IMG/VR virus record: IMGVR_UViG_3300033997_000050
Coordinates: 1-63,047 of that record
Direction: 5' to 3' (one strand)
Source of the DNA: a virus
DNA: 63,047 nucleotides
Positions 51,400 to 59,579 of this stretch are shown one piece after another. Numbering within the stretch: the first letter of the stretch is position 1; every line of letters begins with the position of its first letter. The notes under the pieces were generated by a model that was given only the letters and a program-made list of their open reading frames with translations, was not told the DNA's origin and made no database searches. The position numbers were made by a program, and so were the translations under genes.

Positions 51400-53568
51400 T
51401 TATTCGGCAGGCTGGTCGACGACAACGTCAACTGTGCCGCTCTCGACGCTGACCTTGATCGTCAGCTTGATCGTGATGACCTTCGGCTCAGGTTGCGGCA
51501 CTGGCTCAGGGTCAGGCTGCGGCACTGGCTCAGGGTCAGGCTCGACAACCTGATCTGCGGCACGTGGGATGATCGCGAACTGAGGGCCGGTGCGGTAGTC
51601 GGGCTTCTTCGCCCTGTTGTCGAACTTCACCCAGGCTTCTGCCGCATCCTTGACGCCGTACTGCGCGGCCATCGCGAGCGCCGGCTGCATGTTCGCCGGG
51701 TAGCCGAGAACGGAATCGGAATAGCCGACCATCCTGCCGGGAGGCCAGCCGTAGCTGTGCGTGGCCGTGAGCCAATCTGCTTGCTCCTGACTACCGCACG
51801 GTTGGTCGATGAACTTCAGACCCTTCGGATGCGTGAGTTTCTTGCTCTCGAACGACACGCTGTCGCCGCCGAAATTGAAGCGGTACATGTCAGCCAGGTT
51901 GTCGAAGATCGGCTCTTTCGCGCTCGGGCGGTATTCCATGTGATACGCGGTCGCGGCGATCCAGCAGAAGCCGGGCGTGGTCATGCGGCCGACGGTGTAC
52001 TTCGCCTTCCACTCAAGGATTGGCAGCGCCTTCTCGAACCCGAGTTCGACCAGGTTGCCGAAGCTCCAGGTGAAGTAGTCGTCTTGCCATGGCGCCGAAG
52101 CCTTCACCTGGAACGAACCCTTGCCCGAGCCGTCGTACACGCCGATCTTGTTCGGGTTCCCGACCACGTAGGTCTCATGATAGAACGCGATGTTGTTTTC
52201 CAGTTGCGTCGTGAAATAGTCCTTCAGCGGGTGGTCGTCCGGCGTGATGTACGCGGCGTGACCCAGCGTGCGCAGCGACCAGGCTTGGCCGCGCACCTGC
52301 TGCCAGTGGATCAGACCTTTCTCGTAGCCGCGATTGCCTGGGTCCGTTTCGAGCGAGTTGCTGGTCGCCCAAAAGTGCAGTTCTTCGAGGAAGTAGTACT
52401 CGCCGGTCAGCAGGTACGGCAGGTACGCCAACGACGGCTGGTGCGCCGTGTCGTTTTTGTATGGCGTCGCGAGCGTGTTCTTATTGCCGGCAAAGCGCGG
52501 CACCGGTAGCGGACCTTTCTTAGCCAGGTTCATGTGCGTTGAGATCAGCCGGTTCTTCTCGTTGTCCGTGCGCACCGGGTAGCCGGTTTCCTCGTCGCGA
52601 TAGTGGATCGACCATGCACCCGAACCCTCGGCCGCAGCCATCATCGGGGCGCGAGCGCGCGCATCTGCCGACAGCAGATACATCACGTACCAGCTTGGCA
52701 GAGGGCCGATGTCAGGACGCCCGCCAGTAGTACCCATGGCCTTGTTGATCGGACCCACTGTCATCGGCGCCGCTTTCCCTGTGCTGAGTGCGCTCAGGTT
52801 CTTTTCTACTGGCGTCGCGGTGCGGTCGTAGTTCGGCACGGCCTTCGATGCGATCAGGTAGTCCACGTCGTGCTTGATGTGGATCTGCGGCTCGTCGCCG
52901 TACCAGAAGACGTGACGCCAGCGGGCGTGATGATAGTGCGTCAGCGCCTTCTTTTCGAAGATCGTTTTGCCTCCCGCCTTGATCGCCACGTCGTACTTGA
53001 AATCGTTGGCGCCAGGCTCGAAGGTCTTCGTGTTCTCGAAGATGATCTCGACGCGAGCATGGTCGGTGGAATAGCGACGCATGGCTGCGCGCATGGTGAG
53101 GTGCAGGTGCGGATCACCTTTACTGTCGACCAGCGGGAGATCCACGATTTGTTCGGCAGCGAACTCGCCCGACAACCATGTGATCGGTACGCCGATAAGA
53201 TCAGATGCGGGGAGATATTTCTCACCGTCGATGGTGATCGCGATCTCGGCTGCACCGTCAGGCTTTGTCAGTGCGAGAGGCATGGCCGCAAACTTCTTCA
53301 CCTTCACGAGTTGCAGTGTCTCGGTGGCGCCGGCTGCGAGCTTGGGCAGTACGCCCGACAAGATGGCGTGGCGCAGCGAGCCGTCGCGGTGCGTGGCCTT
53401 CGTGTCGATCTGGAGCGGGATATTCGAACCGTCCGACAGTTTCGCCTCCAGGCCGTCGTTCTGCTGCATGTGGCCGGCGATGAAGATCTGGCCGAACGTG
53501 AACGGAATGGACTGCTGGTCGACGCCAGTGTTCTCGATCCGTACCAACGGCATTGTGGTGCTGGTCAT
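51400..53568 (-). CDS. Large RIFT-barrel protein, possible polysaccharide lyase/depolymerase
   Basis: A 722-residue protein, by far the largest of the leftward block. The N-terminal part (PFTFGQIFIAGHMQQNDGLE, then HRDGSLRHAILSGVLPKL) resembles the RIFT-barrel domain of exo-rhamnogalacturonan lyase/YetA-like proteins. A long alpha-toroid-like middle follows (HQPSLAYLPYLLTGEYYFLE, RGQAWSLRTLGHAAY, WIAATAYHME). A repeated Pro/Glu linker (EPVPQPDPEPVPQPEP) leads to a short beta end. It may degrade or bind a host polysaccharide. No catalytic residues can be assigned from sequence alone. Confidence 0.65.
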   Translation of the reverse strand: MTSTTMPLVRIENTGVDQQSIPFTFGQIFIAGHMQQNDGLEAKLSDGSNIPLQIDTKATHRDGSLRHAILSGVLPKLAAGATETLQLVKVKKFAAMPLALTKPDGAAEIAITIDGEKYLPASDLIGVPITWLSGEFAAEQIVDLPLVDSKGDPHLHLTMRAAMRRYSTDHARVEIIFENTKTFEPGANDFKYDVAIKAGGKTIFEKKALTHYHHARWRHVFWYGDEPQIHIKHDVDYLIASKAVPNYDRTATPVEKNLSALSTGKAAPMTVGPINKAMGTTGGRPDIGPLPSWYVMYLLSADARARAPMMAAAEGSGAWSIHYRDEETGYPVRTDNEKNRLISTHMNLAKKGPLPVPRFAGNKNTLATPYKNDTAHQPSLAYLPYLLTGEYYFLEELHFWATSNSLETDPGNRGYEKGLIHWQQVRGQAWSLRTLGHAAYITPDDHPLKDYFTTQLENNIAFYHETYVVGNPNKIGVYDGSGKGSFQVKASAPWQDDYFTWSFGNLVELGFEKALPILEWKAKYTVGRMTTPGFCWIAATAYHMEYRPSAKEPIFDNLADMYRFNFGGDSVSFESKKLTHPKGLKFIDQPCGSQEQADWLTATHSYGWPPGRMVGYSDSVLGYPANMQPALAMAAQYGVKDAAEAWVKFDNRAKKPDYRTGPQFAIIPRAADQVVEPDPEPVPQPDPEPVPQPEPKVITIKLTIKVSVESGTVDVVVDQPAE

Positions 53569-53625
53569 GATGTTCCTTTCGATTGGTGTGCGGGATTGCA
53601 CCCGAACATTCTATTGATGTTTCGA

Positions 53626-53913
53626 TTAACCCGGATTCCCCTTCATCACTTCCATGCGGTGAGCGGCCAGGCGTGCGGCCAGGCTATTCAGTTTGTCGGC
53701 CAGCGGTGGCGGCGCGCCTTCCATCTTGGCGCTCGATGCGGCCAGTTCCAGGGCGCGCACGGCGATCTCCATGGCGTCGCTGGTGTTCTGGTAGGCGGGA
53801 CGCACGTTGGCCGGGCGTTGGAACGTCGGTGTGCCGATACGCTCTTTCGTTGCCTCGATGTGTGCTTTGCGGCGGGCGACCGCCTCTTCGCCGATGGCGT
53901 CGGTAATGCTCAT
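53626..53913 (-). CDS. Hypothetical helical protein
   Basis: A 95-residue helical protein (EAVARRKAHIEATKERIGTP, then AMEIAVRALELAASSAKMEG). It overlaps the upstream stop (ATGA). A 57-base gap separates it from the large protein gene. Family not recognised. Confidence 0.7.
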   Translation of the reverse strand: MSITDAIGEEAVARRKAHIEATKERIGTPTFQRPANVRPAYQNTSDAMEIAVRALELAASSAKMEGAPPPLADKLNSLAARLAAHRMEVMKGNPG

Positions 53914-54329
53914 TTCAGGCTCCAGGATTCGAGGTTGTCATAGATTGCGCGGATTGCTACCGCGAGATAGGTCGGGCGCGGGATCGGTGCAGGCCGGCCG
54001 CGACGCTGCATTTCCAGCGCTTCGGCGATGATCTGCTCGGTCTCGAAGAACTTGCGTGCCGACTCGGTGTATTCGATGTCGCGGCTGATGTACTCGCGCA
54101 GTTGCTTGTTGTCGAAATTACCGATACCTGGGTCGTTGAAGCTACCCGCACCTTTGCCGTAGATCGCATTGACGTTCTTCAGCGAACTCTGCTTGAGCAT
54201 GCGCAGCTTCGCTTGGGCGCGCGCCTCAAGGTTGAGGTCCACGAAGCGCTGCAAGTCGCCTTCATTCAATGCGTCGACCGTGGCTTGCTGATACGGTTGC
54301 AGTCCGATTTTGATCTTGTCCATGGTCAC
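53910..54329 (-). CDS. Hypothetical accessory protein
   Basis: A 139-residue protein beginning GTG at 54329 (overlapping the upstream stop) or ATG at 54323. It is helical, with YQQATVDALNEGDLQRFVDL and FFETEQIIAEALEMQRRGRP. No family was recognised. Confidence 0.7.
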   Translation of the reverse strand: MTMDKIKIGLQPYQQATVDALNEGDLQRFVDLNLEARAQAKLRMLKQSSLKNVNAIYGKGAGSFNDPGIGNFDNKQLREYISRDIEYTESARKFFETEQIIAEALEMQRRGRPAPIPRPTYLAVAIRAIYDNLESWSLK

Positions 54330-54676
54330 ACCGTCCGGTGAACGAGCGCCAGCAGATACATGCCGCTCTTGATGTTGATCTCGGTGATCTCGACGCTGAA
54401 GTCGGAACCAGGGATGCGGCGCTTGGCCGACGACACGGCCGAGGTCACGCTGTTGCGCAGCTTGTCGGCCTGCGCGCTCATCGTGGCCTTCGCGTCGCCG
54501 ATGGTGGTGGTCGGGTCGATCTGCACCACGCGCGCGGCCGGCATGTCGCCAACCTCCATGTCCGCGACGGCGGCGTTGAACGAGAAGGCGCGAGCGCGCG
54601 GCGGTGGTGCGATGTCGACCTCGGGACTCATCGCGCCGACGATGGCCGCTGCGAGGACTTGATTACGTGCTGACAT
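54326..54676 (-). CDS. Hypothetical accessory protein
   Basis: A 116-residue protein with a proline-rich start, a helical middle (ATMSAQADKLRNSVTSAVSS) and a beta end (SDFSVEITEINIKSGMYLLA). AAGGAAA lies ahead of the start. It is second in the leftward transcript. Function unknown. Confidence 0.72.
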   Translation of the reverse strand: MSARNQVLAAAIVGAMSPEVDIAPPPRARAFSFNAAVADMEVGDMPAARVVQIDPTTTIGDAKATMSAQADKLRNSVTSAVSSAKRRIPGSDFSVEITEINIKSGMYLLALVHRTV

Positions 54677-54697
54677 GGTGTTTCCTTGTTGAGTGAT

Positions 54698-54928
54698 TTA
54701 CAGAGCGTCGAGCGTGATGTCGAGGTTGTTCAGCGCCGAGCGAGCGCTGTTCTGCGCCAGGTCCAGGTGCGTCACGATGTTGGCGCGGGCCGGGCTGTCC
54801 GACTCGACGTACAGCGCGTTTTCCTGGCGACGGACTTCGCGGATCTTGTCGACCAGTTCGCGAGCCATGTCGCGGATCTCGGTCAGCGACTCCAGCGAGT
54901 TCGCTACAGTGTTCTTCGACGATGCCAT
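54698..54928 (-). CDS. First gene of the leftward accessory block
   Basis: A 76-residue helical protein (SLESLTEIRDMARELVDKIR, then AQNSARSALNNLDITLDAL). ATG at 54928 is preferred over a TTG 18 bases upstream because TAGGAG lies just ahead. A strong dyad promoter (54964-54992) drives it. Function unknown; as the lead gene it may be made early. Confidence 0.75.
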   Translation of the reverse strand: MASSKNTVANSLESLTEIRDMARELVDKIREVRRQENALYVESDSPARANIVTHLDLAQNSARSALNNLDITLDAL

Positions 54929-54963
54929 GCTGTTTCTCCTATTCAATGGGTAGTGGTGCAGCC

Positions 54964-54992
54964 ATTATCATGACAGGGAAAAACCTTGTCAA
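54964..54992 (-). promoter_or_regulatory. Dyad promoter/operator for the leftward block
   Basis: Minus-strand TTGACA (54992-54987) and GATAAT (54969-54964) are exactly 17 bases apart. The spacer carries the dyad AGGTTTTTCCCTGTC. This is the best sigma70-type promoter seen in the window and faces the block ending at 42664. Confidence 0.85.
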
Positions 54993-55018
54993 CAAGTTTT
55001 TGAAATTCAGATTCCGAA

Positions 55019-55050
55019 TTTTGGGAACCGGCTAGGACTGCAAAGTAAGC
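55019..55050 (+). repeat. 32-base tandem repeat, copy 1
   Basis: TTTTGGGAACCGGCTAGGAC continuing to GTAAGC matches 55082-55113 at 28 of 32 positions. The period is 63 bases. A GACAGGG half-dyad follows directly. Confidence 0.8.
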
Positions 55051-55081
55051 GACAGGGTTTCATCTAAATTGGAAAACGGAT

Positions 55082-55113
55082 TTTTGGGAACCGGCCAGGT
55101 CTGTCAAGTAAGC
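55082..55113 (+). repeat. 32-base tandem repeat, copy 2
   Basis: Second copy, beginning TTTTGGGAACCGGCCAGGTC. Both copies are followed by GGTTTCA-type segments and a GGAAAACG box, so the repeat unit may be an operator array. Confidence 0.8.
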
Positions 55114-55437
55114 CGGAAAACGTGGTTTCACCTTGTCGACTGGTCCGCAGTACCGTCAGCCTGGCGCCGGCCGTGGCTTGGTCTCGGGCCTGGGGCATGG
55201 CGAAAAAGCCGGTTTTGAACGAAATTTGGTGGGCGTGCCTGGGGCGCCGTGGGATATTCGGAAATAGCAGCTACCGGACGTGGCAAATATTTGGCCGGTA
55301 TGCGTGGTGCGCCGCGTTTCGTTCTGTCGGTATAGCGGGCCGGCCTGGTGGCCTGGTATCGGCGGCGCTGCAAACCGGGCGACGTGGTTTTTCCGTGTCG
55401 CCTGTTCCACATTTGCACGGCACGGTATGCAAAACTG

Positions 55438-55466
55438 TTGACAGGGTTTTTCCTTGTCTGTATCTT
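55438..55466 (+). promoter_or_regulatory. Dyad promoter/operator for the rightward accessory block
   Basis: TTGACA (55438-55443) and TATCTT (55461-55466) are 17 bases apart, with the dyad GGGTTTTTCCTTGTC between them. A start near 55473 would leave a leader of about 50 bases before the gene at 55522. Confidence 0.82.
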
Positions 55467-55494
55467 TGCAATCAGTCCGGTGCAAACCGGCTTA

Positions 55495-55516
55495 CAAACA
55501 ATCCCTAAAACGGAGT
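55495..55516 (+). repeat. 22-base leader repeat, copy 1
   Basis: CAAACAATCCC, one variable base, then AAAACGGAGT ends with the ribosome site of the gene at 55522. The same 22 bases with one change occur at 57497-57518. Confidence 0.7.
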
Positions 55517-55521
55517 TCGAA

Positions 55522-56226
55522 ATGTTGCAAGTTAAATTGGTCTACAGTGAAAGCTTTACCGCTCAAACGATGGACGGCGCTACCGCCGAACTTATCAAGG
55601 TAGTCGATGCGCTGGGTAACTCCTACGGGCTTCTTGACTGCGGTGGAAAGCTAAAAGCTTGGTGCGGCTCGATTGATAAAAATAGTGTCGAATGCGTTCT
55701 TGTCGAAGTGCCGCGCGTGTCCCTGGTAAAACCCGAAGCGCCGGAATGCGTGGCGCACCTGGCCGATGTGCCGCAAGAGAGCAACGCTGATGTGATGGCG
55801 CGCGCCGTTGCTTTCGTCCGCGATATCCGCCTTACCGCTGAATACCTGGCGGCGCACGATGGCGAACCGGCCACGCTGGACGCGGGCGTGTCGGACAATG
55901 AGCAAGTGCGCGCACTGGCGCATGAACAGGCCCGCGCCGATGCGGCCCGCGTGCTGTCCGGCGTGGCGCTGTGTGACATCGCACCATGCCCGAGTAACCG
56001 CGATCCCATGGCGGGCGAATGCTGCGATACGTGCGGCGCGGCGCTGGAGTCGGGCCAGATTGGCGACTGCGACGAATGCCAAGAGGAACCGCAAGAGTTC
56101 ATCAATCATTACAAGTGCTATCGGTGCGCGCATGAATGGGCGGACCAGTGGACGGCGCAATGTGACGACGATTGCCCCGAGTGCGGCGCGCGCCACGTCT
56201 CCCCGCATACGTCGGAGGATGCGTAA
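55522..56226 (+). CDS. Zinc-ribbon accessory protein
   Basis: A 234-residue protein starting at 55522 (ACGGAG upstream). The C-terminal third carries two Cys clusters, ECCDTCGA...CDEC and YKCYRCAHEW...CDDDCPECGARH, which should bind zinc. It ends SPHTSEDA, an ending seen in plasmid-type accessory proteins. The N-terminal part contains LGNSYGLLDCGGKLKAWCGS. First gene of the rightward accessory block. A host takeover or counter-defence role is possible but unproved. Confidence 0.75.
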   Translation: MLQVKLVYSESFTAQTMDGATAELIKVVDALGNSYGLLDCGGKLKAWCGSIDKNSVECVLVEVPRVSLVKPEAPECVAHLADVPQESNADVMARAVAFVRDIRLTAEYLAAHDGEPATLDAGVSDNEQVRALAHEQARADAARVLSGVALCDIAPCPSNRDPMAGECCDTCGAALESGQIGDCDECQEEPQEFINHYKCYRCAHEWADQWTAQCDDDCPECGARHVSPHTSEDA

Positions 56227-56228
56227 TC

Positions 56229-56582
56229 ATGAACCGCGACAACGAAACGACGACAGAACACGCTTTCACGGACGCCGACACGGCCCGCGCGTTCATCCGT
56301 AAAGCGCCGCCCGGTACGCGCTTTTATCTGCATGTCCGCATGGCCGCTTACATCGTGGACGATCCCGACCATTACGCGCCGTCCGCGTTCTGCGCTGGTG
56401 TCGGCCTGTCGCGCAAGGATGCTTTGTCGTTCATCCGCGATGCTTGGATGGGAATTCGTCCAGAACGAAATTACATCATGCGAATGCGCGAGACTGTCCG
56501 GCCAGCGGATAGCCGTTGGTGTCGCAAAACGGATGCAATCGTTTATCCCGCGCGCCCGGATCGCGCCGTGTGGATTGGCTAA
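56229..56582 (+). CDS. Hypothetical accessory protein
   Basis: A 117-residue protein starting two bases after the previous stop. It shows ADTARAFIRKAPPGTRFYLH, then AGVGLSRKDALSFIRDAW and a basic end. Family not recognised. A promoter and dyad follow it. Confidence 0.7.
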   Translation: MNRDNETTTEHAFTDADTARAFIRKAPPGTRFYLHVRMAAYIVDDPDHYAPSAFCAGVGLSRKDALSFIRDAWMGIRPERNYIMRMRETVRPADSRWCRKTDAIVYPARPDRAVWIG

Positions 56583-56592
56583 TGTAAACTTG

Positions 56593-56622
56593 TTGACAGG
56601 GTTTTTCCTTGTCGTTTAAAAT
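56593..56622 (+). promoter_or_regulatory. Dyad promoter/operator, internal
   Basis: TTGACA (56593-56598) is followed by TAAAAT at 18 bases (TTAAAA at 17), with GGGTTTTTCCTTGTC between. It would restart transcription for the second half of the rightward block. Confidence 0.8.
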
Positions 56623-56652
56623 GCTTTCTGTCGGGCAAGCTGTAAGCCTGGC

Positions 56653-56674
56653 GACAGTGTTTTACCTTGTCAAC
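56653..56674. promoter_or_regulatory. Dyad site without clear -10 (operator-like)
   Basis: GACAGTGTTTTACCTTGTCA is another copy of the dyad, 55 bases after the preceding one. The plus-strand -35 is poor (GCGACA), and the minus strand has TTGACA without a -10. It looks like an accessory operator. Confidence 0.65.
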
Positions 56675-56693
56675 GAATTTACATAGGCCAGTG

Positions 56694-56804
56694 ATGGATT
56701 ACGAATACACCCCGCCCGATGGATTGCTTTACCGCCTTGCGGATTACTGCGTCCATGTTGGCTGTATCGGTCTCGCGCTGGCGATAATTTTTCATCCATT
56801 CTAA
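56694..56804 (+). CDS. Tiny membrane peptide (36 residues)
   Basis: The frame encodes MDYEYTPPDGLLYRLADYCV and then a hydrophobic helix (GCIGLALAIIF). It follows a dyad pair and ends 12 bases before the next gene. One-helix peptides at such positions may act on the host membrane; this is inference. Confidence 0.55.
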   Translation: MDYEYTPPDGLLYRLADYCVHVGCIGLALAIIFHPF

Positions 56805-56816
56805 GGAATCGCAATC

Positions 56817-57479
56817 ATGTCTTTCGCATCCAAAAACGCTGACCTCTTGAACCTGTTCGCCCTATTCGGCAAGCCTGTTCCTACCGAAGATTCCAACATG
56901 GGTCGCGCCGTGTCGATCCTGCAAACCATCGCTGACAACCACTCGCACAGCTTCAGCGTTGACGCCGACGAACTGGCCGAAGAAATGGCCGATAACCTGA
57001 AGGGTTGGAGCATCTTTAACGGCAATGCCGCGTTCAACCCTTACGCCGAGTCGCACGACGGCAAGCGGGCAGAGGGTGAAACCAAGTATGAAGTTCTCGC
57101 AGCCGCTTACGTGCTGGCCGGTCTCACGCTGGAAGAGAGCTATACGCCGGACGAATTTGACGCGCTGGAAGAACTGGAAAGCATGATTGCTGAAGGACTC
57201 GACGATAACAATTTCGAGTTCGACGGCAACGAATACCGCCTCATCAAGTCGGACGAGGATTGCATTTGGCCCATCTACCGTGACGCTATCCAATCGACCC
57301 TAGAAGACTGCTATTCCGACGTTCTCAAGCTGGATAAGATTCCGTCGTTTATCGCCGTATCCGTGGACTGGGAACAGACCGCAAAGAACGCATACGCCGA
57401 TGGCTACGGCCACCAGTTCAGCAGCTATGACGGCAGCGAATACGAAGCGGGCGGATACTACATTTTCCGCACGAACTAA
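56817..57479 (+). CDS. Acidic accessory protein
   Basis: A 220-residue, strongly acidic protein (many D/E, for example LAEEMADNLKGWSIF and LEELESMIAEGLDDNNFEFD). It ends VDWEQTAKNAYADGYG, then GYYIFRTN, a C-terminal pattern shared by small proteins of plasmids and phages. AAGGAAT precedes the start. High acidity is compatible with a DNA mimic such as antirestriction proteins, but no such family was recognised. Confidence 0.72.
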   Translation: MSFASKNADLLNLFALFGKPVPTEDSNMGRAVSILQTIADNHSHSFSVDADELAEEMADNLKGWSIFNGNAAFNPYAESHDGKRAEGETKYEVLAAAYVLAGLTLEESYTPDEFDALEELESMIAEGLDDNNFEFDGNEYRLIKSDEDCIWPIYRDAIQSTLEDCYSDVLKLDKIPSFIAVSVDWEQTAKNAYADGYGHQFSSYDGSEYEAGGYYIFRTN

Positions 57480-57496
57480 GCGCCACGAGACCATTT

Positions 57497-57518
57497 CAAA
57501 CAATCCCGAAAACGGAGT
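57497..57518 (+). repeat. 22-base leader repeat, copy 2
   Basis: Second copy of the leader (CAAACAATCCC, G, AAAACGGAGT), again ending in the ribosome site of the following gene. Conservation of the whole leader rather than the ribosome site alone suggests RNA-level control. Confidence 0.7.
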
Positions 57519-57523
57519 AAATC

Positions 57524-58219
57524 ATGATCCCTCAATATCTCGACCTGAACAAGAAAGGCGGCGCACCGGCCCGCCTGGTAATCCTGCGCAACATGGCCGC
57601 GCACACCAACGCGCCGGACGTGAACATGCCACCGTCGCGCCGCTTTGCCGACTGGCGCGCCGCCCGCACGCAAACGCTTTTGACTGGCGGTCATGACCTC
57701 TGCGCCGGCTACAACACGGAAAGCGACGGCACGAAAATCAACGTGTGGTCTACCTTCTCCGCGCCGAACTTCCGCGACGAACGCAACGCCGACGACATCG
57801 AAGGCGCACGCATCAGGCATCGCGGATGGTTCGCGGATGCGGATTGCTCGAACACGGTGCGCGGCATCGTAGGGCGCCTGTCGCATGGTCGCTTTATTGC
57901 GGGCTACAAGGTCAGCGATACGGGGGAACATGTGTATCTGGATCATGTGTTTGACGATGAAGTGTCAGCCGCATATGACGCCGACGAATTCGCCCGCGAG
58001 TATGCGGAACAAGCGAAGGAGTATGACGAACGATGGCAAGCGGCGCATGCGCTGAACGACGAGATTGCGGAAGTGTCGCGCAACGTGGCCCGCATGTTCA
58101 AGCTGCGCCATACGGACGGATTCGACAGCGCCGCTGACTATCGAGACCTTGAGTACGGCATTTCCGAACTGCGCACGCTGAAGGAAAAGCGCGCCGAATA
58201 TTCCGACGTTGAACTGTGA
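57524..58219 (+). CDS. Hypothetical accessory protein
   Basis: A 231-residue protein. The N-terminal part is basic and proline-rich (NMPPSRRFADWRAARTQTLL). The middle is beta-rich with RHRGWFADADCSNTVRGIVG and the C-terminus is a long helix ending EYSDVEL. The middle resembles plasmid-borne accessory proteins that accompany zinc-ribbon genes. Function unknown. Confidence 0.72.
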   Translation: MIPQYLDLNKKGGAPARLVILRNMAAHTNAPDVNMPPSRRFADWRAARTQTLLTGGHDLCAGYNTESDGTKINVWSTFSAPNFRDERNADDIEGARIRHRGWFADADCSNTVRGIVGRLSHGRFIAGYKVSDTGEHVYLDHVFDDEVSAAYDADEFAREYAEQAKEYDERWQAAHALNDEIAEVSRNVARMFKLRHTDGFDSAADYRDLEYGISELRTLKEKRAEYSDVEL

Positions 58220-58230
58220 AAGGCTGCACC

Positions 58231-58755
58231 ATGATTACCATCAAAGAATCGCATCCGTTCTCGGCCGACTTCGCGCACGCTTGCCGCGAGAACTACGGCA
58301 AGGATTACATGGGCCGCATTTCGCCAAAGTCGGCACGCGCGCTGTGCGGCATGTATCCAGTTCCGAAAGTCGGAAATGAAACCCTCGTTGCGCTGCGCCC
58401 GAACGGCCCGCGCCTGTATGTTTCGAATATCAGCGGGCATTTCGTGCTGCGCTCCGCACAGGCCCGCGTGTCCGAATGGCCGACAATGTTCGGCGTCACG
58501 TTCGTCCGCAAGCCGTCCGACAATGAGATTCTTGCGCAGATTGCGCATGCTTTCGCCGAAAGTGGAGTAATTAGCGAAAAGGATTTTCGCGCACTGTCCG
58601 AACACGAGGCGACGACGACCAATGACCGCGCCGCACTTCAGCGCATCTTGTACGGCAATGCGAACCGCACGCCGGGCGGGCAAGTCATCGCAGGCTGTGA
58701 CGACTATGCGACGGTGCGCGCGCTGGCCGACTACATCGAAAAATTGGAGGGTTGA
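58231..58755 (+). CDS. Hypothetical accessory protein
   Basis: A 174-residue protein starting at 58231 (AAAGG upstream). It shows SPKSARALCGMYPVPKVGNE, LRPNGPRLYVSN and a C-terminal TPGGQVIAGCDDYATVRALA helix. Family not recognised. Confidence 0.7.
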   Translation: MITIKESHPFSADFAHACRENYGKDYMGRISPKSARALCGMYPVPKVGNETLVALRPNGPRLYVSNISGHFVLRSAQARVSEWPTMFGVTFVRKPSDNEILAQIAHAFAESGVISEKDFRALSEHEATTTNDRAALQRILYGNANRTPGGQVIAGCDDYATVRALADYIEKLEG

Positions 58756-58758
58756 AGC

Positions 58759-59067
58759 ATGCTGAAAACTCATATCAACCGGTGCGATCAATTCAACCTG
58801 GCATTGTCGCAAGGCGGTTACTCCTGGCCTGGCGGTTATCCGCTTTACTTCGTGATGGCCGATGGCGAAAGCCTGGCCTTTGACGTGGCGGGCCTTCCCG
58901 ATGTAGCTCCGCTGATTCGCGATGCAATCATCGCTGGCCCGCATACCGGTAACGATGAATGGTGCGTGGTCGCTGTTGCGATCAATTGGGAAGATGAGGA
59001 ACTGAAATGCGTGCATACCGGGCGCGCCATCGAATGCGCTTATCCATCCGACGAAGAGGACATTTAA
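58759..59067 (+). CDS. Hypothetical acidic accessory protein
   Basis: A 102-residue protein with GGYSWPGGYPLYFVMADGES, a pattern of small phage/plasmid proteins, then VVAVAINWEDEELKCVHTGR. It ends AYPSDEEDI. Four bases separate it from the previous stop (ATG after GGAGGG). No function assigned. Confidence 0.72.
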   Translation: MLKTHINRCDQFNLALSQGGYSWPGGYPLYFVMADGESLAFDVAGLPDVAPLIRDAIIAGPHTGNDEWCVVAVAINWEDEELKCVHTGRAIECAYPSDEEDI

Positions 59068-59069
59068 TC

Positions 59070-59306
59070 ATGCGACTTGCAGCAACTTTGACGAACACGC
59101 GCAACGGCAAGAAAACTAACGTGCGTCTCCGTGCGCCGTCGATTCATGGCGGTATCTGGATTATGTCGGAGCGTGCGCGCCGCGCCGCATTCAAACGGAT
59201 TGACGCCGATTGGACCGACACGAATGCGGGCGTAGTCTCGACGCACACGGCCCGCGCCGTAGACCAAGACGGATTCCACACTTTCACTATCCACACGGAG
59301 CAATGA
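59070..59306 (+). CDS. Hypothetical basic accessory protein
   Basis: A 78-residue basic protein (LTNTRNGKKTNVRLRAPSIH, then MSERARRAAFKRIDADW). The start lies two bases after the previous stop; the stop overlaps the next start (ATGA). Nucleic acid binding is possible from charge only. Confidence 0.68.
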   Translation: MRLAATLTNTRNGKKTNVRLRAPSIHGGIWIMSERARRAAFKRIDADWTDTNAGVVSTHTARAVDQDGFHTFTIHTEQ

Positions 59307-59563
59307 CCATGTGCCGCAATACCGAACTGAAGAAATTCCGCACGCTGGCGGGACCAGCGCGCCGCGCCGCGATCCGTCGCCACCTGGCCGGCGTGGATAA
59401 AATCGACTTCGCCGCCGATCCGCATACCCTGGCAATCTCGCAGCAATGCGCCCTGGCAGACATGGCGCGTGCCGTGTGCTGGCGCAAATCCATCACGTCG
59501 TGCATGTCGCTCGGTCTGGCCTTTTTCGTCTACCTGTCCCGCGATGCGGGCCGCACCATCTAA
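59303..59563 (+). CDS. Hypothetical helical accessory protein
   Basis: An 86-residue protein, basic and helical (LKKFRTLAGPARRAAIRRHL), with a hydrophobic end (SITSCMSLGLAFFVYLSR) that could contact the membrane. It starts at the ATGA overlap (MTM) or two codons later. Unknown family. Confidence 0.65.
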   Translation: MTMCRNTELKKFRTLAGPARRAAIRRHLAGVDKIDFAADPHTLAISQQCALADMARAVCWRKSITSCMSLGLAFFVYLSRDAGRTI

Positions 59564-59579
59564 CGCTGGAGAAAACATC

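Larger units (their letters stand above)
54993..55437. promoter_or_regulatory. Non-coding divergent control region with repeats
   Basis: No convincing gene lies here. The region joins two divergent transcripts. It holds a tandem 32-base repeat, partial dyad sites (GACAGGGTTTCATC near 55050 and GTGGTTTCACCTTGTC near 55122), and a GC-rich stretch with ATAGCGG and CCTGGTGGC that recurs near 60.44 kb. Frames seen in it have random-looking products. Confidence 0.6.

Noticed and set aside
55122-55508. 128-codon plus-strand frame and a 96-codon minus-strand frame in the divergent control region
   Set aside because: They have no ribosome site, random-looking products and overlap promoter and repeat elements.
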